From Ulva prolifera (taxonomy: Eukaryota > Chlorophyta > Ulvophyceae > Ulvales > Ulvaceae): DNA of 64,000 nt. The position numbers and the translations under genes are program-made. Numbering within the stretch: the stretch's first letter is position 1; each line of letters starts with the position of its first letter. The stretch lies in contig CM041200.1 of the NCBI GenBank assembly GCA_023078555.1, forward strand, positions 8,176,807 through 8,240,806, written 5' to 3'. Of this stretch, positions 63,571 through 64,000 are shown in pieces. Below the pieces are notes generated by a model. The model worked only from the letters and a program-made list of their open reading frames with translations. It was not told the origin of the DNA and made no database searches.

Positions 63571-64000
63571 AGGTTTATATCACTTAAACTCGACGACTCT
63601 AGAGAATAGAGCCAAGATCTGTGGCTCAACACGCGCGGCCATATATGTAGTTACAAAGGACACATGCCGGGCATGGAGCCGTTTCTCGGAATCCACTCGC
63701 AAATTAAGTATATATAGGTATGCACATGCAGACGAAGCTACCCAAAGTTTATACGTCGCATTTGCAGCCGCGCTTCCGAAGAGCCTGAACAGCCCAGCTC
63801 AGGATGGCCGCTTGCCTGCCATGCAGTGCTACTTAGTGTACACTTCGAAGTCGACGATCGAAGTCGACGATCGTCGCTCAGCTGCACCTCGAGTCTCGAT
63901 GCATCTGCATCCTGTGCACGTGGCAGACGCGTGTGCACGACTATCGTGGTCACAGCGGCTCTGCTGCTGCGCGGGTGCACCTGTCCCAGTGTCACTGTCA

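Larger units (their letters stand above)
60348..64000. other. Repeat-rich right end without a supported gene
   Basis: Contents: the 115-bp minisatellite; family B, A and C copies; a G26 run; and three palindromes. A short plus frame after GACATGCAG at 60906 (HHGNGADGIGDFFVAVEERV) ends at a stop near 60980 and may be a stray exon. Confidence 0.5.

Noticed and set aside
1..64000. Bacterial-style operons, ribosome binding sites, insertion sequences, prophage or defence systems
   Set aside because: Intron-split genes, eukaryotic families and no transposase, integrase or reverse transcriptase text; those feature types do not apply.

Overview
This is nuclear DNA of a photosynthetic eukaryote, most likely a green alga (Chlorophyta); the species cannot be named from the sequence. 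The evidence is: genes cut by many introns whose donors are mostly GTGCG or GTACG and whose acceptors are mostly TGCAG; proline-rich extracellular protein segments; a receptor-like kinase with the N-lobe wording seen in algal kinases; a chloroplast-type J-domain/ferredoxin fusion; and a small protein with a plastid plus thylakoid-lumen targeting signal. Exons are GC-rich at third positions. Introns and spacers are AT-richer and full of short repeats, G/C homopolymers and CATGCATG words. There are no operons, so neighbouring genes should be read as independent transcription units.

Layout. 0.6-13.8 kb (+): a very large polycystin (PKD/TRPP-type) cation-channel protein, 5' end outside the window, with lectin-like (LamG/ConA) domains, a proline-rich hinge, about four Ig-like/Cys-motif repeats, the polycystin domain, channel helices and a long low-complexity tail. 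13.8-19.9 kb: mostly spacer with repeats and a weak minus-strand gene candidate. 19.9-28.5 kb (-): a receptor-like protein kinase with a beta-helix-like ectodomain, one membrane helix and an intracellular kinase domain split over several exons. 28.5-31.5 kb: spacer with a CACAG satellite. 31.5-33.2 kb (-): a three-exon DUF4399 protein aimed at the thylakoid lumen. 33.7-36.3 kb (+): a C2orf81/DUF4639-like, probably ciliary protein, followed by a small unassigned reading frame. 37.3-40.6 kb (-): class II fumarase in six exons. 41.9-44.6 kb (-): J-domain plus 4Fe-4S ferredoxin protein. 47.6-48.9 kb (+): F-box/LRR protein. 50.4-55.2 kb (-): exon-like frames of one or more unrecognised genes. 57.8-60.3 kb (+): a secreted protein with two CAP domains, in four exons whose lengths sum exactly in frame. 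60.3-64 kb: repeats, including a 115-bp minisatellite and large palindromes.

What connects the genes is cell type rather than pathway. The polycystin channel and the C2orf81-like protein point to a ciliated cell. The kinase, CAP protein and polycystin ectodomain act at the cell surface or matrix. The J-ferredoxin and DUF4399 proteins act in the chloroplast, and fumarase in the TCA cycle. The least explained material is a set of dispersed short repeat families. Family A carries two hairpins whose loops vary while the stems stay paired. Family B ends in CCTTGTAACAC. Family C clusters around the CAP gene. Exon boundaries are read by eye from splice motifs, frame and phase. Where a chain of exons closes in frame I say so; elsewhere boundaries are approximate.
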